Positions 26,178-35,957 of a stretch of 64,000 bases of DNA are shown here, one piece after another. Source of the stretch: Variovorax dokdonensis (GTDB lineage Bacteria > Pseudomonadota > Gammaproteobacteria > Burkholderiales > Burkholderiaceae_C); contig NZ_JASZYV010000003.1 of the NCBI RefSeq assembly GCF_030316895.1, forward strand, positions 989,758-1,053,757, read 5' to 3'. The notes under the pieces were generated by a model. That model saw nothing but the letters and a program-made list of their open reading frames with translations, searched no databases and was not told where the DNA came from. Made by a program: the position numbers and the translations under genes. Within the stretch, counting starts at the first letter, position 1, and each line of letters starts with the position of its first letter.

Positions 26178-26201
26178 TCAATCGAAACTGGAGAAACCGC
26201 G

Positions 26202-27476
26202 ATGAACAAGGACATGTCGGAAACGCTGACAAGGGTTGGGCCCGGGACCCCAATGGGCGATTTATTGAGGCGCTATTGGGTGCCCGCGCTCATGTCCAGC
26301 GAAATCGCAGATGCAGACGGCTCGCAGGTAAAGGTGCAACTGATGGGTGAAAAGCTGCTTGCGTTCCGAAATACAGATGGCAAGGCTTGCCTGATCAGCG
26401 AGTTCTGCTCGCACAGAGGCGTGTCGCTTTACTTCGGGCGCAACGAGGAGAACGGCATCCGCTGCGCATATCACGGCGTGAAGTTCGATGGCAACGGCAA
26501 GTGCGTCGATGTGCCTTCGTCACCGCAGTCTTGCGCACGAATGAACATCAAGGCCTACCCGTGCGTCGAGCGGGGCGGCATCGTCTGGACCTACATGGGC
26601 CCGGCAGACAAGCAGCCCCAACTGCCCGAGGTTGAGTGGTGCACCCTGCCGGCCGAGCGCGTGTTTGTCTCCAAGCGATTGCAATACACCAACTGGCTTC
26701 AAGCGATGGAAGGCGGGATCGATACGGCACACGTCTCTTACGTTCACCGCTATGAGGTCGACAGCGATCCCATGCATCAAGGTGTCAAGGCACTGGACTA
26801 CATCAAGGCGGACGGCAACGTCGTCTTCGAGATCGAAAAGACGCCGTTCGGCCTGAGTTTGTTCGGCCGTCGCAATGGCGAGGCGGACTCCTACTATTGG
26901 CGGATCACGCAATGGCTGTTCCCATGGTTCACGCTCATCGCGCCTTTTGGTGACCACGCTCTGGCGGGCCACGTCTGGGTCCCCATCGACGACGAGAATT
27001 GCTGGGCTTGGAGCATCAATTGGCGACCTGATCGGGCGTTGGAAGCAGAGGAACTGGATGCCATGAAGGCCGGTCAGGGCATCCACGTTGCCTACGAATC
27101 CCCCGGCAGCTTCGTGCCGGCAGCCAATCGCACGAACGACTACCTGATCGACCGCGCAGCCCAGCGAGAAAAGCGCTCCTACAGCGGCGTCTTCGGTTTC
27201 TCGGCACAAGACTATTCGCTGCAGGAAAGCATGGGCCCCATCCAGAATCATGAAGCCGAGAACCTGTTGCCCACCGACAAGGCCATCGTCATGGCCCGCC
27301 GGATGCTCAGCGAGGCCGCCATGGGTGTAAGAAATGGAGGCGAACCACCCGCGCTGGATGCCATCCAGCAGCGGGTGCGCCCCGCGGGCGTGCTTCTGCC
27401 ACGGGACCAGGACCCGCTTGACTGGGCAACAAAAGAACTTGCCGACAGCACAAGCAAGCCCGTATTCAGTCTTTGA
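26202..27476 (+). CDS. Rieske non-haem iron oxygenase, alpha subunit (phthalate 4,5-dioxygenase-like)
   Basis: A 424-residue oxygenase. The Rieske [2Fe-2S] ligands are C69, H71, C88 and H91 (CSHRG and CAYHG). The mononuclear iron site shows D174, H177 and H182 in GGIDTAHVSYVHR. This single-component, alpha-only layout and the early LLRRYWVPALMSSEI resemble phthalate 4,5-dioxygenase and phenoxybenzoate dioxygenase type enzymes, which hydroxylate aromatic acids or cleave aryl ethers. GGAGA seven bases before the ATG at 26202 supports this start; an in-frame ATG at 26160 would lie at the transcription start. The matching reductase is two genes further on. Substrate not determined. Confidence 0.92.
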   Translation: MNKDMSETLTRVGPGTPMGDLLRRYWVPALMSSEIADADGSQVKVQLMGEKLLAFRNTDGKACLISEFCSHRGVSLYFGRNEENGIRCAYHGVKFDGNGKCVDVPSSPQSCARMNIKAYPCVERGGIVWTYMGPADKQPQLPEVEWCTLPAERVFVSKRLQYTNWLQAMEGGIDTAHVSYVHRYEVDSDPMHQGVKALDYIKADGNVVFEIEKTPFGLSLFGRRNGEADSYYWRITQWLFPWFTLIAPFGDHALAGHVWVPIDDENCWAWSINWRPDRALEAEELDAMKAGQGIHVAYESPGSFVPAANRTNDYLIDRAAQREKRSYSGVFGFSAQDYSLQESMGPIQNHEAENLLPTDKAIVMARRMLSEAAMGVRNGGEPPALDAIQQRVRPAGVLLPRDQDPLDWATKELADSTSKPVFSL

Positions 27477-27543
27477 CGCCCAGCGCTCGCCGACCGCGCG
27501 GAACTCCAGCGCGCCCCCTTCCCAAGATGTCCAGGAGACAAGA

Positions 27544-28524
27544 ATGAAATTCACCACGATGCTGCTTGGCGCAGCGCTAGTTGCAAGTGCCTTTGGCGTC
27601 CAGGCCCAGGAGAGCGTCGGCGACGAATGGCGCCCGAGCAAGCCGGTTCGCATCATCGTTCCGATTGTCGGCAGCACGAACGACGTGCTTGCCCGCCTGT
27701 TGGCCCCGAAGTTGCAGGCCGCTTTCGGTCAACCCTTCGTCGTGGAGAACAAGGGCGGTGCCGGCGGCAACATCGGCGCCGCCGAGGTGGCGCGCGCAGT
27801 TCCCGATGGGCTCACGCTGCTGGTGGGCTACAACGGACCGCTGGCGATCAACGTTTCGCTGTTTGATTCGATGCCCTACGACCCGCGCAAGGCATTCGAG
27901 CCGATCACGCTGGCCGTGAAGGCGCCGCAGTACCTGGTCGTCAATCCGTCGGCTGGATTCACGGACGTGAAGGACTTCATCGCAAAGGCCAAGGCGGCGC
28001 CGGACAAATACTCATACGGATCGGTTTCCCTGGGTAGCGCCTCGCACCTGACGATGGAAATGTTCAAGGACGTGGCGGGCTTCCAGATGACCCACGTTCC
28101 GTACCGGGGCGCTGCCCCGGCAATGACTGATCTGCTGGCGGGCCAGGTGCAGGCGGGCTTCTTCGTGCCCGGGAACGTGCAGGGTTACGTGCAGACCGGC
28201 CGGCTCAAGCTGCTTGCGAGTTCCGGTACGAAGCGGTTCCCAAGTACGCCGGACGTCCCCACGCTGGCCGAACTGGGTTTCAAGGGCTTCGAGGCGACGT
28301 CATGGATCGGATTCCTGGCACCTGCCGGTACGCCACAGAACATCATCAAGCGCTACAACGAAGAGATGGTGCGCATCCTGAAGTCGCCCGAAATCAGCGC
28401 TCGACTCTCGGAGATGGAGTTCGAAGTCGTCGCCAGTTCGCCTCAGGAATTCAGCCAATGGATCGACACAGAGATCACCCGTTGGGGCGCTGTGATCAAG
28501 AAGACGGGCGCCAAGTCCAATTGA
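27544..28524 (+). CDS. Bug-family periplasmic solute-binding protein of the oxygenase cluster
   Basis: A 326-residue TctC/Bug receptor with a signal peptide ending FGVQAQ and the family segments KPVRIIVPIVGSTNDVLARLLAPKLQ, VENKGGAGGNIGAAEVA and LLASSGTKRFPSTPDVPTLAELG. AGGAG six bases before the ATG supports the start. It lies between the oxygenase and the dehydrogenase on the same strand, so it probably delivers the aromatic or related acid used by the pathway. No TctA/TctB membrane partner is in the window. It is clearly a different subfamily from the Bug protein at 21.5 kb. Confidence 0.9.
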   Translation: MKFTTMLLGAALVASAFGVQAQESVGDEWRPSKPVRIIVPIVGSTNDVLARLLAPKLQAAFGQPFVVENKGGAGGNIGAAEVARAVPDGLTLLVGYNGPLAINVSLFDSMPYDPRKAFEPITLAVKAPQYLVVNPSAGFTDVKDFIAKAKAAPDKYSYGSVSLGSASHLTMEMFKDVAGFQMTHVPYRGAAPAMTDLLAGQVQAGFFVPGNVQGYVQTGRLKLLASSGTKRFPSTPDVPTLAELGFKGFEATSWIGFLAPAGTPQNIIKRYNEEMVRILKSPEISARLSEMEFEVVASSPQEFSQWIDTEITRWGAVIKKTGAKSN

Positions 28525-28544
28525 TGCCTGGAGATCAGCAAGCC

Positions 28545-29327
28545 ATGACGAACCACGCCCGACTTCGCAACAAGGTCGCCATCATCACGGGCGCCGGCGC
28601 AGGAATCGGCGCCGCCACCTCGTTGTTGTTCTGCGCCGAAGGCGCCGCAGTGGCCATGGTGGACGCCGACCGGGAAGCGCTGGAGCGAACAGCCCAGGCC
28701 ATTCGAGCGCAGGTGCCGGACGCTCGCATCCTCGCCAGACATGCCGACGTTCGGGACGCGGCACTTGCCCAGCAAGTCGTGAGCGAGTGCGTCTTGCAAT
28801 GGGACCGGCTGGACGTTCTGGTCAACAACGCGGCCATGCGCAACTATTCGGCTGCGGCAGAAGCCAGCGCTGAAGAGTGGCAGGCCATCGTCGCGGTCAA
28901 TCTCGTGGGCATGAGCAACTATTGCGCAGCTGCCTTGCCATCGATTCGAGAGTCTGGCGCCGGGAGCATCGTCAACGTTTCGTCCTGCTATGCCGTTACG
29001 GGGCGGCGCGGCATGGCCTTGTACGACGCCACAAAGGCTGCCCAACTGGCCTTTACCCGCAGTCTGGCCTTCGAGGAAGCGCCGCACGCCGTCCGCGTCA
29101 ATGCCATCTGCCCCGGCTCGACCTTGACCGACTTCCACCTGGAACGAGCACTCACTGCAGGCAAGAGTGCCGAGCAATTACGCACCGAGCGCAAGGACAC
29201 CTCGCTGATCGGTCGCTGGGCCAACCCCATCGAGATTGCGCGTCCCATCTTGTGGATGGCTTCCGACGAAGCATCTTTCATCACCGGAACCACGCTGCTC
29301 GTCGACGGCGGACTTCACATCATGTGA
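28545..29327 (+). CDS. Short-chain dehydrogenase/reductase
   Basis: A 260-residue classical SDR: cofactor motif TGAGAGIG (residues 15-22), NNAA (94-97), catalytic Ser near 146, Y160 and K164 of YDATK. An acidic residue after the second beta strand (VDAD, residues 39-42) favours NAD over NADP. In this operon it could oxidise a cis-dihydrodiol made by the Rieske enzyme, or a later alcohol intermediate. The ATG at 28545 lies 11 bases after GGAG; the ATG at 28524 overlaps the Bug stop and would add seven residues. Confidence 0.88.
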   Translation: MTNHARLRNKVAIITGAGAGIGAATSLLFCAEGAAVAMVDADREALERTAQAIRAQVPDARILARHADVRDAALAQQVVSECVLQWDRLDVLVNNAAMRNYSAAAEASAEEWQAIVAVNLVGMSNYCAAALPSIRESGAGSIVNVSSCYAVTGRRGMALYDATKAAQLAFTRSLAFEEAPHAVRVNAICPGSTLTDFHLERALTAGKSAEQLRTERKDTSLIGRWANPIEIARPILWMASDEASFITGTTLLVDGGLHIM

Positions 29328-29365
29328 GGCTCTGCCTTTGACGCTCGGGTTCTTTTCCATCTCCC

Positions 29366-30340
29366 ATGCCTACACCAAAGTTCCAGGCCCGCGTGCATGC
29401 GATGCGCCATGAGGCCGCCGGCATCATCAGCATCGAGCTCCAGCCCGCGTTCCAAGACGAGAAGTTTCCAGACTTCAGCGCAGGCGCGCACATCGATCTG
29501 TACCTGCCCAATGGTCTGACGCGAAGCTATTCGCTGTGCACCCCTGCCGAAGACAGCAACGGCAGCTACACCGTCGGCGTACAGCTCGATCGCGCCAGTC
29601 GAGGTGGCTCGCGTTTCCTGCATGAACAACTGCGAGTGGGACAGGTGATTGACATCTCCCCACCGCGGAACAACTTTGCCTTGATCGAGAACGCGCCCAG
29701 GACCGTGTTGATCTCGGGCGGCATCGGCATCACGCCCTTGTGGTGCATGCTGCAACACCTCTTGAAGATTGGCCGCCCCGTGGAGCTCATCTACTGCGCG
29801 CGCAGCCGCATGGAAGGCGCCTTTGCCAAGCCGATCGCGGCGCTGGCCGATCGGGTGCCCACCACTTGGCACTTCGACGACGAGCGCGGCGCGCCGCCCG
29901 ATCTGGTTGCCTTACTTGCCAATCGCGGTGCAGAAGGCCACTACTACTGCTGCGGCCCCGGGCCGATGCTCGATGCGTTCGAGAAAGCCTGCGAACACCT
30001 TGGCTATGCCAATGCCCACATCGAGCGGTTCGCCGCTAGCGCAACACGCCCGGTCGCGACGGCAAGTCGGGGATTGGAGGTGACTTGCAAGAAGAGCGAC
30101 AAGTCGGTCACGGTGGCACCAGGGCAATCGATCCTCGACGCGCTGATCGGCGCCGGCTTGAACCCGGACCATAGCTGCAAGGAAGGTGTGTGCGGCGCCT
30201 GCGAGACCATCGTGGTTGACTTTGATGGGCTGCTGGAGCATGGCGACAGCATTCTCACCAAGAAGGAGCAGGAGTCCGGCAAGACCATGATGATCTGTGT
30301 GTCGCGATGCACCGGTGAGAAGCTGACCCTAGACATCTGA
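29366..30340 (+). CDS. Oxygenase reductase component (FMN, NAD, [2Fe-2S]; phthalate dioxygenase reductase-like)
   Basis: A 324-residue electron-transfer protein. Domain order is FMN-binding barrel (RSYSL, residues 53-57), NAD-binding domain (GGIGITP, 118-124, and CCGPGPML near 195-202), and a C-terminal plant-type ferredoxin domain with C271, C276, C279 and C311. This is the order of VanB, PobB and phthalate dioxygenase reductase, which pass electrons from NADH to a Rieske oxygenase. It is the last gene of the run that starts at 26202 and almost certainly serves that oxygenase. Confidence 0.93.
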   Translation: MPTPKFQARVHAMRHEAAGIISIELQPAFQDEKFPDFSAGAHIDLYLPNGLTRSYSLCTPAEDSNGSYTVGVQLDRASRGGSRFLHEQLRVGQVIDISPPRNNFALIENAPRTVLISGGIGITPLWCMLQHLLKIGRPVELIYCARSRMEGAFAKPIAALADRVPTTWHFDDERGAPPDLVALLANRGAEGHYYCCGPGPMLDAFEKACEHLGYANAHIERFAASATRPVATASRGLEVTCKKSDKSVTVAPGQSILDALIGAGLNPDHSCKEGVCGACETIVVDFDGLLEHGDSILTKKEQESGKTMMICVSRCTGEKLTLDI

Positions 30341-30460
30341 CGAGAAGCGATTCGGCGGTCGTGGCTGATTGCCAGGGTGGTCGGGGGGTGCGAGCCGCCC
30401 GTATAGTCTGGGCTCGCCCGAAACGGCCCCCAATCCCTTTTCGCTCCCCCAGGTTCTCGC

Positions 30461-33124
30461 ATGACCCAAGCCGCCGCCATCGACCTCGGCGCCCACACGC
30501 CCATGATGCAGCAGTATCTGCAGCTCAAGGCGGACTTCCCAGACACCCTGCTCTTCTATCGCATGGGTGATTTCTACGAGCTGTTCTACGCCGACGCCGA
30601 AAAGGCAGTGCGCCTGCTCGACATCACCCTCACCCAGCGCGGCCAGTCGGCCGGGCAGCCGGTCGTCATGGCCGGCGTGCCGGTGCATGCGGTCGACGCC
30701 TACCTGGCCCGCCTGATCAAGCTAGGGGAATCGGTCGCGATCTGCGAACAGGTGGGCGAAGTGGGCGCCACCAAGGGTCCGGTGGAGCGCAAGGTGATGC
30801 GCGTCGTCACGCCCGGCACGCTGACCGATGCCGAGCTGCTGGGCGACAAGAACGAGGCCCTGCTGGTAGCCATCCACCCCGGGTCGCGCAACGTCTGCGG
30901 CGCCGCCTGGCTGAGCGTCACGTCGGCCCAGTTGCACCTGGCGGAGTTCGCCACCGACGACCTCGAAGCCTGGCTGACCCGCGTGGGGCCAAGCGAACTG
31001 GTCTACGGCGCCGACGTCACGCCCGCATTCGAGCAACGCCTGCACGATGCGCGCTCGGCGGGCAACCAGCCCTTCACGCTCACGGTGCGGCCGGCTTGGC
31101 AGTTCGATGGCGGGCTGGGCGAAAGGCGCCTGGGCGAGCTGATGGGCGCGGCGTCGCTCGCTGCCTGGCAGGCCGATGGCCTGGCCAACGCCCAGGCGGC
31201 GGCCTCGGCCCTGCTGGGCTATGCCGAGCACACGCAGGGGCGCGCCCTCTCGCACATCCAGCGGCTGGTGGTCGAGCGGGACGACGAATTCATCGACCTG
31301 CCCGCCGCCACGAGGCGCAACCTCGAACTGGTGCAGACGCTGCGCGGCGAAAGCACCCCCACCCTTTTTTCGCTGCTCGACACCTGCATGGGCGGCATGG
31401 GCAGCCGCCTTCTTCGCCGCTGGCTGCTCGCCCCACGGCGCGACCGAGCCGCCGCACGCGAAAGACTGGAGGCGATCGCCGCGCTTTCCTCTGCCGCCGG
31501 CGCCGCCGGCCTGCCGGCCTGGCGCGGCCTGCGCGAGCAACTGAAGAACGTGAGCGACGTGGAGCGCATTGCCGCGCGCATCGCGTTGCGCCAGGCCAAG
31601 CCGCGCGAGTTGGTCGCCCTGGGCGCCGCGCTGGCCAAGGCGCAGGCCCTTGCCCCCGCCTTGCCTGGCACCGGCAGCGCCATGCTCATGCGCATGGCCG
31701 GCGAGCTGCAACCGCCGCCCGGCTGCGCTGAGCTGCTGGCCATCGCGCTTCGGCCCGACCCCGCTGCACAGATACGCGACGGCGGCGTCATCGCCACCGG
31801 CCACGACGCCGAACTCGACGAACTGCGCGCCATCAGCGAGAACTGCGACGCTTTCCTGATCGAGTTGGAGGCGCGCGAACGCGAGCGCACCGGCATCGCG
31901 AACCTGCGGGTGCAGTTCAACCGGGTTCACGGCTTCTACATCGAAGTCACGCAAAGCGCCCTCTCCAAGGTGCCCGAAGACTACCGGCGGCGCCAGACCC
32001 TGAAGAACGCGGAGCGATTCATCACGCCGGAACTCAAGGCCTTCGAGGACAAGGCCCTGTCGGCGCAGGAACGCGCACTCGCCCGCGAGAAGTGGCTCTA
32101 CGAACAACTGCTGGACAAGCTGCAAGCGCACGTCGCCGCGCTGACGGGTGTGGCGCTCGCGCTGGCCTCGCTCGACGCACTGTGCGCCCTGGCCGAACGC
32201 GCCCACACACTGGGCTGGAATGCGCCGGAGTTCGTCTCTCACCCCTGCATCGAGATCGTGCAGGGGCGCCATCCCGTGGTGGAGGCGCGACTGGCCGAAC
32301 GCACTTCGGGCGCCTTCATCGCCAACGACACACGCCTGTCGCCCCAGCAGCGCATGCAGGTCATCACCGGGCCGAACATGGGCGGCAAGTCGACCTACAT
32401 GCGGCAGATCGCCATCATCGCGCTGCTGGCTTCCATCGGTTCGCACGTGCCGGCCCAGGCCTGCCGCCTGGGTCCGATCGACGCCATCCACACCCGCATC
32501 GGCGCGGCGGACGACCTGGCCAACGCCCAGTCCACCTTCATGCTGGAGATGACCGAAGCGGCGCAGATCCTGCATGCGGCCACACCGCAATCGCTGGTGC
32601 TGATGGACGAGATCGGCCGCGGCACCAGCACCTTCGACGGGCTGGCGCTGGCGGCGGGCATCGCGGCCTACCTGCATGACCGCTCGCGCGCCTTCACGCT
32701 GTTCGCCACCCACTATTTCGAGTTGACCGAGTTTCCGGCCGAGCACCACCAGGCGGTGAACATGCACGTGAGCGCGACCGAGTCGGGCCGCGACATCGTC
32801 TTCCTGCACGAGGTGCAGGCCGGACCGGCCAGCCGCAGCTACGGCATCCAGGTCGCCCGTCTCGCAGGCATGCCGGCCGCCGTCGTCAACCATGCTCGGC
32901 AAGCGTTGTCGGCGCTGGAGGCGCAGCAGAACGAGTCGCGCAGCCAGGTCGACCTGTTTGCACCGCCGCCCGCCGAGCAGGCGCCGCCGCCCAGCGCCGT
33001 AGAATCGCAGCTCGCAACGATCGACCCCGACGCTCTCAGCCCAAGGGAGGCGCTCGATGCTTTGTACGCCCTGCGCAAGCTCCTGCAACGCGAGCAGCCC
33101 AGCGGTGCGACAGCCCCACACTGA
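30461..33124 (+). CDS. mutS: DNA mismatch repair protein MutS
   Basis: A full-length 887-residue MutS. The N-terminal mismatch-recognition domain has the expected [14 protein letters not shown] with the Phe-x-Glu intercalating motif; the ATPase domain has Walker [10 protein letters not shown] at residues 637-645, [11 protein letters not shown] (Walker B and signature) and the ATHYFELTE switch. It recognises base mismatches and starts methyl-directed repair with MutL. The short region from 30341 holds a TATAGT inside an inverted repeat (arms CGAGCC at 30391 and GGCTCG at 30411), but no good -35. Not part of the catabolic run before it. Confidence 0.97.
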   Translation: MTQAAAIDLGAHTPMMQQYLQLKADFPDTLLFYRMGDFYELFYADAEKAVRLLDITLTQRGQSAGQPVVMAGVPVHAVDAYLARLIKLGESVAICEQVGEVGATKGPVERKVMRVVTPGTLTDAELLGDKNEALLVAIHPGSRNVCGAAWLSVTSAQLHLAEFATDDLEAWLTRVGPSELVYGADVTPAFEQRLHDARSAGNQPFTLTVRPAWQFDGGLGERRLGELMGAASLAAWQADGLANAQAAASALLGYAEHTQGRALSHIQRLVVERDDEFIDLPAATRRNLELVQTLRGESTPTLFSLLDTCMGGMGSRLLRRWLLAPRRDRAAARERLEAIAALSSAAGAAGLPAWRGLREQLKNVSDVERIAARIALRQAKPRELVALGAALAKAQALAPALPGTGSAMLMRMAGELQPPPGCAELLAIALRPDPAAQIRDGGVIATGHDAELDELRAISENCDAFLIELEARERERTGIANLRVQFNRVHGFYIEVTQSALSKVPEDYRRRQTLKNAERFITPELKAFEDKALSAQERALAREKWLYEQLLDKLQAHVAALTGVALALASLDALCALAERAHTLGWNAPEFVSHPCIEIVQGRHPVVEARLAERTSGAFIANDTRLSPQQRMQVITGPNMGGKSTYMRQIAIIALLASIGSHVPAQACRLGPIDAIHTRIGAADDLANAQSTFMLEMTEAAQILHAATPQSLVLMDEIGRGTSTFDGLALAAGIAAYLHDRSRAFTLFATHYFELTEFPAEHHQAVNMHVSATESGRDIVFLHEVQAGPASRSYGIQVARLAGMPAAVVNHARQALSALEAQQNESRSQVDLFAPPPAEQAPPPSAVESQLATIDPDALSPREALDALYALRKLLQREQPSGATAPH

Positions 33125-33150
33125 CCTACACCACCCGCCCAGGAACGCCC

Positions 33151-33978
33151 ATGACCTATTGCGTCGGCATCAAGATCAACGCAGGACTGGTATTCCTGTC
33201 GGACTCGCGCACCAACGCCGGCGTGGACCACATCAGCACCTTTCGCAAGATGATCGTCTACGAGCGTCCGGACGAGCGGTTCATGGTGCTGCTGTCCGCC
33301 GGCAACCTCAGCATCTCGCAGTCGGTGCGCGAGATGCTGCAGGTCGAGGAGCTGCGCGAGCATGAAGATGCGCCGCCCATGACCATCTGGAACGCGCGCA
33401 GCATGTTCGACGCCGCGCGGGTGCTGGGCTCGGCGGTGCGGCACGTCTACGAGCGCGATGGCGAATCGCTCAAGCAGGCCGGCCTGGACTTCAATGTCTC
33501 GTTCATCTTCGGGGGACAGGTCAAGGGCGAAGCCATGCGGCTCTTCATGGTCTATGCCGCCGGGAACTTCATCGAGGCCACGTCGGAGACGCCCTATTTC
33601 CAGGTCGGCGAATCGAAGTACGGCAAGCCGGTTCTCGATCGCGTACTGGCGCCCGACACGCCGCTCGATGCCGCCGCCAAATGCGCGCTGGTGTCGATGG
33701 ACTCCACCATGAAGTCCAACCTGTCGGTCGGCCTTCCGCTCGACCTCGTGGTGTACGAAGCCGATGCGCTCAAGTCCGACCGCGTGATCTGCATCGACGG
33801 CGACAACCCCTACTACCGCATGCTCCACAGCAGCTGGGGCAAGAAGCTGCGCGAAGCGTTCGACAGCCTGGAAGACCCGGCCTGGGACGGCAGCGAAGCC
33901 CCGTCGCCCCTGCGCGTCCAGGCTGCTCGGCACGCGCCGATCCGCAAGATCGCCAATCCGAACGAACGTCTCATCTAG
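33151..33978 (+). CDS. Anbu proteasome-type peptidase (ancestral beta subunit)
   Basis: A 275-residue member of the Ntn-hydrolase proteasome group. After removal of Met1 the protein would start with threonine; Asp17 (LSDSRT) and Lys32 (FRKM) then lie at the spacing of proteasome beta subunits, and CALVSMDSTMKSNLSVG with a late LHSSWGKKLREAF match Anbu. Anbu forms open helical or ring assemblies whose peptidase targets are largely unknown. In many bacteria it sits with an alpha-E protein, an ATP-grasp-like protein and a transglutaminase; here it stands alone between mutS (27 bases away) and a hydrolase. Confidence 0.87.
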   Translation: MTYCVGIKINAGLVFLSDSRTNAGVDHISTFRKMIVYERPDERFMVLLSAGNLSISQSVREMLQVEELREHEDAPPMTIWNARSMFDAARVLGSAVRHVYERDGESLKQAGLDFNVSFIFGGQVKGEAMRLFMVYAAGNFIEATSETPYFQVGESKYGKPVLDRVLAPDTPLDAAAKCALVSMDSTMKSNLSVGLPLDLVVYEADALKSDRVICIDGDNPYYRMLHSSWGKKLREAFDSLEDPAWDGSEAPSPLRVQAARHAPIRKIANPNERLI

Positions 33979-34024
33979 GGCAGGTCGCCCGCAACCGGCG
34001 CGTCTCATGGGCGCGCATGCTCCC

Positions 34025-34825
34025 ATGCCCCGCATCGTCTTCTCTCACGGCAACAGCTTTCCCGCGAGCACTTATCGCGTGATGCTCGACAGCCTGCGCA
34101 ATCGTGGCTTCGAGGTCGACGCCATCGAAAAATACGGCCACGACCCGAAGTACCCCGTCACCGACAACTGGCCTCATCTGGTCGAGCAACTGGCCGACTT
34201 CGCACGCGAGCGCACCGAATTCGCCGGTGCGCCGGTCTTCCTCGTGGGGCATTCGCTGGGGGGTTTTCTCAGCCTGATGTGCGCGTCACGGCATCCGGAA
34301 CTGGCAGCGGGCGTGGTGCTGATCGATTCACCCATCCTGGGCGGCTGGCGTGCGGGCGCACTCGAACTGGTCAAGCTCACGCCGCTGATGAAGAGCGTGT
34401 CTCCCGGCGCGGTCAGCCGCAAGCGGCGCAACAAGTGGGAACACCGCGAAGCCGTGTTCGAGCATTTCCGCAGCAAGAAGGCCTTCGCCAACTGGGATGA
34501 GCAGGTGCTGCGCGACTACATCGAACATGGCACGTTCGACGATGAAGACACGCGCGCGCTGGCCTTCGACCGCGACGTCGAGACCGCGATCTACAACACG
34601 CTGCCGCACAACCTCAGTGGGCTGCTGCGCAAGCGCCCGCTCAAGTGCAAGGCGGCCTTCATCGGCGGCCGCCATTCGCAGGAGATGAAGCGTGTCGGCC
34701 TGGCGATGACCGAGCAGGTGACCAAGGGGCGCATCAGCATGCTCGACGGCACCCACCTCTTCCCCATGGAAAAGCCCATCGCCACCGCAGCCGCGGTAGA
34801 AGCGGCCGTGCGAAACATGATGTGA
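34025..34825 (+). CDS. Alpha/beta hydrolase
   Basis: A 266-residue enzyme with the oxyanion-loop start IVFSHGNSFPASTYR, the nucleophile elbow GHSLGG (Ser near residue 80), and a C-terminal catalytic histidine in LDGTHLFPMEKP; an aspartate before it is probably in the GGRHSQEMKR region or near VLIDSP. It belongs to the alpha/beta hydrolase superfamily; substrate unknown. The ATG at 34025 begins at the conserved strand; a start at 34007 would add six residues. It follows the Anbu gene closely, so the two may share a transcript. Confidence 0.82.
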   Translation: MPRIVFSHGNSFPASTYRVMLDSLRNRGFEVDAIEKYGHDPKYPVTDNWPHLVEQLADFARERTEFAGAPVFLVGHSLGGFLSLMCASRHPELAAGVVLIDSPILGGWRAGALELVKLTPLMKSVSPGAVSRKRRNKWEHREAVFEHFRSKKAFANWDEQVLRDYIEHGTFDDEDTRALAFDRDVETAIYNTLPHNLSGLLRKRPLKCKAAFIGGRHSQEMKRVGLAMTEQVTKGRISMLDGTHLFPMEKPIATAAAVEAAVRNMM

Positions 34826-34857
34826 GGTGGGCGGCTCAGGGCTGAGTTCTGCCCGGA

Positions 34858-35844
34858 CTAGCCCTGCTGCAAGAGGCGCTGTCCGCGCGTCTTCCACAGC
34901 GACACCACCACCCCGCCAGCGATCAGGCCGAACGTGATTCCCAGCGACACGGCAGGCGGAAACTTGCCGATGAAGTTGACCAGGAAGATCTTCGTGCCGA
35001 TGAACACCAGGACCAAGGCAAGCGCGTACTTCAGGTAGTGGAAGCGGTGGATCATCGCGGCCAGCGCAAAGTAGAGTGCTCGCAGGCCGAGGATGGCGAA
35101 GATGTTGCTGGTGTAGACAATGAACGGGTCATTGGTGATTGCGAAGATGGCAGGTACCGAGTCGACGGCAAAGACGAGGTCCACGATCTCCACCATGGCC
35201 AGCGCCAGGAACAACGGCGTCGCGTAGCGCACCAGCTTTCCCTGGGCATCGGGCTGACTCACGAAGAAGGCGTTGCCGTGCAGTTCGTTCGTCACGCGCA
35301 GGTGGCGGCGCAGAAACCTGAGCACCGGATTGCTGCCCATGTCGGGCACATGCTCGGCGGCCAGCCACATCTTGATGCCGGTGATCACGAGGAAGGCTCC
35401 GAACAGGTACAGCACCCAACTGAAGTTCTGAACCAGGGCGGCGCCTACGCCGATCAGCGCCGCGCGCATCACGATGACACCGAGGATGCCCCAGAACAGC
35501 ACGCGATGCTGGTACACGCGCGGGATGCCCAAAAAGCCGAAGATCATCGCAATGACGAACACGTTGTCCATCGACAGCGATTTCTCGATCAGGAAGCCGG
35601 TGTAGTACTCGATGCCCGATTGCGGCCCCATGTACCACCACACCCAGGCGCCGAACGCCAGCGCGATCCCGATGTAGCCGCTCGACAGCAGCAGGCTTTC
35701 TCGGACCCCGATCTCTCGCTCCTCCCTGTGCAGCACACCGAGATCGAGCACAAGCAGGATGGCAACCACGGCAAGGAAGGCCAACCAGGCCCAAAGGGGC
35801 GTGTCGAGCCAGGGCGTATGCAGGTAGGTCAGCAGTATTTCCAC
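34858..35844 (-). CDS. TerC/Alx-family inner membrane protein
   Basis: A 328-residue protein with about nine hydrophobic helices. Conserved acidic motifs (FLIEKSLSMDNVFVIAMIF and VEIVDLVFAVDSVPAIFAIT) define the TerC family; Alx-like members influence manganese export and metal loading of exported proteins. No ATG fits: the best start is GTG at 35844 (VEILLTYLHTPWLDTPLWAW), with only a weak purine run upstream. It is divergent from the NhaR-like regulator, and I did not find the manganese riboswitch that precedes alx in some bacteria. Confidence 0.88.
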   Translation of the reverse strand: MEILLTYLHTPWLDTPLWAWLAFLAVVAILLVLDLGVLHREEREIGVRESLLLSSGYIGIALAFGAWVWWYMGPQSGIEYYTGFLIEKSLSMDNVFVIAMIFGFLGIPRVYQHRVLFWGILGVIVMRAALIGVGAALVQNFSWVLYLFGAFLVITGIKMWLAAEHVPDMGSNPVLRFLRRHLRVTNELHGNAFFVSQPDAQGKLVRYATPLFLALAMVEIVDLVFAVDSVPAIFAITNDPFIVYTSNIFAILGLRALYFALAAMIHRFHYLKYALALVLVFIGTKIFLVNFIGKFPPAVSLGITFGLIAGGVVVSLWKTRGQRLLQQG

Positions 35845-35957
35845 GGAATTCTCTGTGCGGCGTTGAAGAGCCAGTTGAACGATTGCTGAAAGATAGGCGC
35901 ACCGAAGAATCCGTGAAAGCAGATAATTCGGTAACAACCCTCCTTTAAAACAGGAAC

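Noticed and set aside
26160..26201. Earlier in-frame ATG of the Rieske gene at 26160
   Set aside because: It lies at the predicted transcription start and has no ribosome site, while the ATG at 26202 has GGAGA seven bases upstream and gives the family N-terminus.
35845..35957. Possible manganese (yybP-ykoY) riboswitch before the TerC gene
   Set aside because: The 113-base gap contains none of the conserved yybP-ykoY segments that I can recognise, and it must also hold the divergent LysR promoter.
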